Shown piece after piece: positions 61,577-64,000 of a DNA stretch of 64,000 nucleotides. The number at the start of each line of letters is the position of its first letter. The stretch's first letter is position 1. The notes beneath the pieces are model-generated. The model saw only the letters and a list, made by a program, of their open reading frames with translations. It had not been told where the DNA came from and searched no databases. This DNA is from an uncultured Lachnospiraceae bacterium (GTDB lineage: Bacteria > Bacillota > Clostridia > Lachnospirales > Lachnospiraceae), in the NCBI GenBank assembly GCA_944380605.1, contig CALWIA010000001.1:54663-118662 (forward strand). Direction: 5' to 3'. A program made the position numbers and the translations under genes.

Positions 61577-62139
61577 TTATGAATTTCGACTGGGCAAAAA
61601 TCACCTCCTTGGCGTATTTAACATTATTAGAACTTGATATACATGAATTTCCTATACCTGCTAAAAAAATTAAATGTAAAGATGTTATAATTAGTAGCTA
61701 TCAAAAGTATGCTAAAATAACAGGGCTACCCATTGAAAAAATAACACTCGGACATGAATTAGAAGATGCTTTCCTTCTTAAAGGTTTACGCCCTGATGTA
61801 ACACTGATTTTGTATAACAAAGAAAAATATGGTCCACGAATGAAACATACTTTGTGGCATGAGATTGGACATATCAAATGTGGACATAAAAAACATAGTG
61901 AGCGAGAAGAAATCGAAGCGCATTTTTTCGCTGCGCAAGCGAATGCCCCCAATATTTTAATTAAAGCCATATCCCAGCGAGGATATTCTATCAATGTTCC
62001 ATTTTTGGTAGAATGTTTTGGACTAAGTAAAGAAGCAGCAGAGAAAAAAATGGAATATTTACAAAAATACAGTTTCTGCAAACGGCCACTTTCTGCGGCC
62101 AGCAGGGCCGCATTTCCCGGCCAGTCAGGGCCATATTAA
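61573..62139 (+). CDS. ImmA/IrrE-family metalloprotease, C-terminal end replaced by IS21 sequence
   Basis: The 188-residue protein has the zinc protease motif HEIGH in LWHEIGHIKCGH (at about residues 97-101) and the trailing Glu in EIEAHFFAAQANAP. It would cleave the adjacent repressor and so switch the element on. The final about 19 residues (after KYSFC) read into repetitive GGCCA-rich IS21 terminal sequence, so the native end is lost or altered, although the catalytic region is intact. It overlaps the repressor gene by four bases and has the same low GC. Confidence 0.85.
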   Translation: MIMNFDWAKITSLAYLTLLELDIHEFPIPAKKIKCKDVIISSYQKYAKITGLPIEKITLGHELEDAFLLKGLRPDVTLILYNKEKYGPRMKHTLWHEIGHIKCGHKKHSEREEIEAHFFAAQANAPNILIKAISQRGYSINVPFLVECFGLSKEAAEKKMEYLQKYSFCKRPLSAASRAAFPGQSGPY

Positions 62140-62214
62140 GCGGCCAGTTTTAGAGATAGGCAGGGCAGAGAGGGTTCCGCCCTGCTAATCAGTAGTGATC
62201 GTTATTCCAGAAGG

Positions 62215-62952
62215 CTATGCCTTCTCAATCAGTACAGTAAACCCTGTAGTCAGCCTGCGCCGGATTCCGTCAAGCTTACCGTAGCATTCTTTCTCATCAC
62301 TCAGCTGGTTTCCCCATTCATCCGGAGAATACTGGCAGGTGAAGAGGGTGGAGGTCCCAAGGTCATCCCGAAGTTTGATGAGATGGTATAGGATCTTGAT
62401 CCCTTCCTCGGAGTATCGGCTGATCGCAAAGTCATCAATGAACAGCAACTGGATCCGTGCATAGTACCGGATCCTCTTACGGTACTTGCTCAGGTCTTCC
62501 TGCCGGTTGAGAACAATCAGTTCGTCCAGCAGGTCGCTATAGTCTACAAATTTACAGCGGTAATTACGTTTGCAGGCCTCTACGCAGCATGCAGACAGGA
62601 AGTAGGATTTGCCAGCACCGGTGACCCCATAGATCCCCACATTCTGCCGGTTCTCAGCGAAGTGGAATTTCAGGACCTGTTCAACAGTGGCATCATTATA
62701 GATGCGCCCGTTGCCGGTTTTCAGGTTCTCAGCCACAGCCCCCTTGTTGATCAGGCTGCTGAGCCGCAGATTGGTTTCAAACCGTTTATTGAGAGTCTCT
62801 ATGTACTGAGGTTCCAGAACCTCACGAATGAACTGCAGGGCGGTATAGCTGCCGAGTTCCGGGCTTTCAGACAGCTGCGCAAAGCGCTGGGCAGCTACCG
62901 GCAGGGCCAGTATGTCCAACATCTCATAGATATCGTTGGTTTCACTCTTCAT
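62215..62952 (-). CDS. istB: IS21 helper ATPase IstB
   Basis: IstB is an AAA+ ATPase that selects target DNA and stimulates IstA. The 245 residues have Walker A GVTGAGKSYF, Walker B LLFIDDFAIS and sensor TLFTCQYSPDEWG. This is the full usual length of about 245-250. The end of istA overlaps it by 11 bases, the normal IS21 arrangement. The copy appears intact, though its IstA partner is not. Confidence 0.93.
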   Translation of the reverse strand: MKSETNDIYEMLDILALPVAAQRFAQLSESPELGSYTALQFIREVLEPQYIETLNKRFETNLRLSSLINKGAVAENLKTGNGRIYNDATVEQVLKFHFAENRQNVGIYGVTGAGKSYFLSACCVEACKRNYRCKFVDYSDLLDELIVLNRQEDLSKYRKRIRYYARIQLLFIDDFAISRYSEEGIKILYHLIKLRDDLGTSTLFTCQYSPDEWGNQLSDEKECYGKLDGIRRRLTTGFTVLIEKA

Positions 62953-63760
62953 AGCCGCCCTCCGTTTCCTGACGCTTCAACAGGTTCCTAAGAGAATACT
63001 TACTGTCGTCATCTTTGTAAGTGCCGGATATGGATGCTGAAATATTTTTATTGCTTTCACTCTGTGGCGCAGGGCTCTGTAAGGGAGCCTTATGGTAAGT
63101 TGAGATCGTGTTACAGATATAGGAGTAGTTGCATTTCCCGGCCAAGACCGCGTCTTTACAGCAGCGTTCCAGAGCTTCCGGCGAGTACTTTTCTGCGTAA
63201 CGCAGGATGCCAAAACAGCTTCGGAATGACTGTACCGGATAAGCGTATTTCCGGATAACTGCATCGATCAATGCGCGGGTGCTGGGGCCGACAGCGGATG
63301 CCTTCTGCTGGAAATAAGGCACCGTCCAATAGCCATAGTCTTTGTATTCAGCGGGCATATCCGAAGGGATGATCACCCAGTCTTTCGGCGTGTAACTCCG
63401 CTTATGTGTCCGGATGAGGTCACCGTGTTTATTATAGACATAGATTTCTTTTTCGCCTGCCCGGATCTCAAGTTCCTGTCGCAGATATTTCCGGGGCATG
63501 CTATAATGGACCTTGTCGAAGGTGAAGGAGAAATCTTGTGCTACTTTAACGGTTTTTCGTTCCAGGTATTCAAAGCGGTTGGGCGGAAGAGGCAGGAGAG
63601 TCTCCTTCTCTTCTGTTGTAAAGAGATCATACCGGGAATAGGTGAGCCCCTCAAAAGGCTTCCGGTTCTCGGTATCCACCTTTTCCATCAGGACACAGTT
63701 TAAATCATCCAGGGAATAAAAGACCATGTCTTCCATATCCATGAGGATGTGCATGGTAAC
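62942..63760 (-). pseudogene. istA: IS21 transposase IstA, N-terminal catalytic half missing
   Basis: Reading from about MHILMDMEDMVFYSLDDLNC to the stop gives only the C-terminal half (about 270 residues) of a protein that normally has about 500. The DDE catalytic core and N-terminal helix-turn-helix are absent. The recognisable family part covers FYSLDDLN, RKPFEGLTYSRYDLF, FDKVHYSMPRKYLRQELEIR and TRALIDAVIRKY. The frame stays open to the right edge, but beyond about 63765 it is only antisense to another transposase. IS activity would need IstA supplied by another copy. Confidence 0.85.
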
Positions 63761-64000
63761 GAACTCCTTGCGGCATATATCCGGAAGCACAATACGACGG
63801 AGCATTCCTCTACCGGGGAAACTCCCCTTTCCCGTTATCTCCACAGCGGACGTCCGGTAAGGAAGCCACAGTCGCCGGAATGGCTGGATGAATGTTTCCT
63901 GAACCGCACGACCCGCAGGGTATCCCGGGACGCCACGGTGGAACTGGACTGCCGGTGCTATGATGCGCCGATGCAGTTCATCGGGCAGAAAGTAGAAGTC
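63752..64000 (+). pseudogene. C-terminal part of a DDE (integrase-type) transposase, runs off the right edge
   Basis: The plus-strand frame is open from 63704 to the window end. From about 63752 it reads GNELLAAYIRKHNTTEHSS, TGETPLSRYL, EWLDECFLNRTTRRVSRDATVELD and YDAPMQFIGQKVEV. This is the typical end of the catalytic domain and the Mu/IS481-type C-terminal barrel of an integrase-like transposase. No start codon or DDE core precedes it: that part was lost at the junction with istA. Whether the gene is complete beyond the edge on its 3' side cannot be seen. Confidence 0.7.

Larger units (their letters stand above)
62075..63760 (-). mobile_element. Truncated IS21-family insertion sequence
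   Basis: The IS end lies near 62075-62155, where GGCCA/GGCC-type terminal repeats (four GGCCA units) occur. Then come istB and the 3' half of istA on the minus strand. Sequence returns to moderate GC here. The other end and the 5' half of istA are missing: at about 63755-63765 the istA reading stops being recognisable and another transposase begins on the opposite strand. Confidence 0.8.

Overview
The window looks like a chromosome segment of a high-GC, strictly anaerobic, fermentative member of the Bacillota, most likely a gut Lachnospiraceae or close relative. The evidence is strong AGGAGG ribosome sites, the rpsF-ssb-rpsR and gdpP-rplI-dnaB clusters, a V/A-type ATPase instead of an F-type one, and oxygen-sensitive mixed-acid fermentation enzymes (pyruvate formate-lyase, acetate kinase, AdhE). 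No genus is assigned.

Layout. 1-8.8 kb: the end of a methyltransferase protein, a CNNM/CorC membrane protein with acetate kinase, an orphan sulfatase-maturase-type radical SAM enzyme, then a pyruvate formate-lyase locus in which the glycyl-radical domain is a separate 81-residue gene, preceded by a second 81-residue relative that lacks the radical glycine. The PFL activase and a 2[4Fe-4S] ferredoxin follow. 8.9-16.9 kb: a class-I amidotransferase-like hydrolase, a MerR regulator, an oxidoreductase, and the replication/ribosome clusters. 17-27.3 kb: an amidohydrolase, then a long leftward sugar operon (solute-binding lipoprotein, two permeases, TIM-barrel hydrolase, GH4 glycosidase, PfkB kinase, split chromate-type transporter), divergent from a LacI regulator. 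The 386-base gap between them is packed with TTTGTTTCA repeats. 27.3-35.8 kb: housekeeping and redox genes, tRNA-Lys(CTT), MATE exporter, thioredoxin, TrmB, and an SH3-domain membrane protein. 36-44.6 kb: a complete nine-gene V-type ATPase operon (G/H-C-I-K-F-E-A-B-D). 44.6-60.2 kb: cell-surface and wall genes, a KdpD/KdpE-like two-component pair, an exonuclease, a choline-kinase-like phosphotransferase, AdhE, TrmO, a CAP-domain secreted protein and an ABC-F ATPase.

From about 60.45 kb base composition falls sharply and the window becomes a mobile patch: a 41-residue basic protein, a DUF3892 protein, a possible small RNA, and an ImmR/ImmA-type repressor/protease pair with three clear operator copies. 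An IS21 remnant (istB plus the 3' half of istA) follows, fused head-to-head to the C-terminal part of an unrelated DDE transposase at the right edge.

Functionally, pyruvate would be cleaved by the split PFL to formate and acetyl-CoA. Acetyl-CoA would then go to acetate plus ATP through AckA, or to ethanol with NADH reoxidation through AdhE. The items most worth a second look are the split PFL with its two small partners and the hairpins between them, the repeat-rich LacI/ABC divergon, and the island at the right end.
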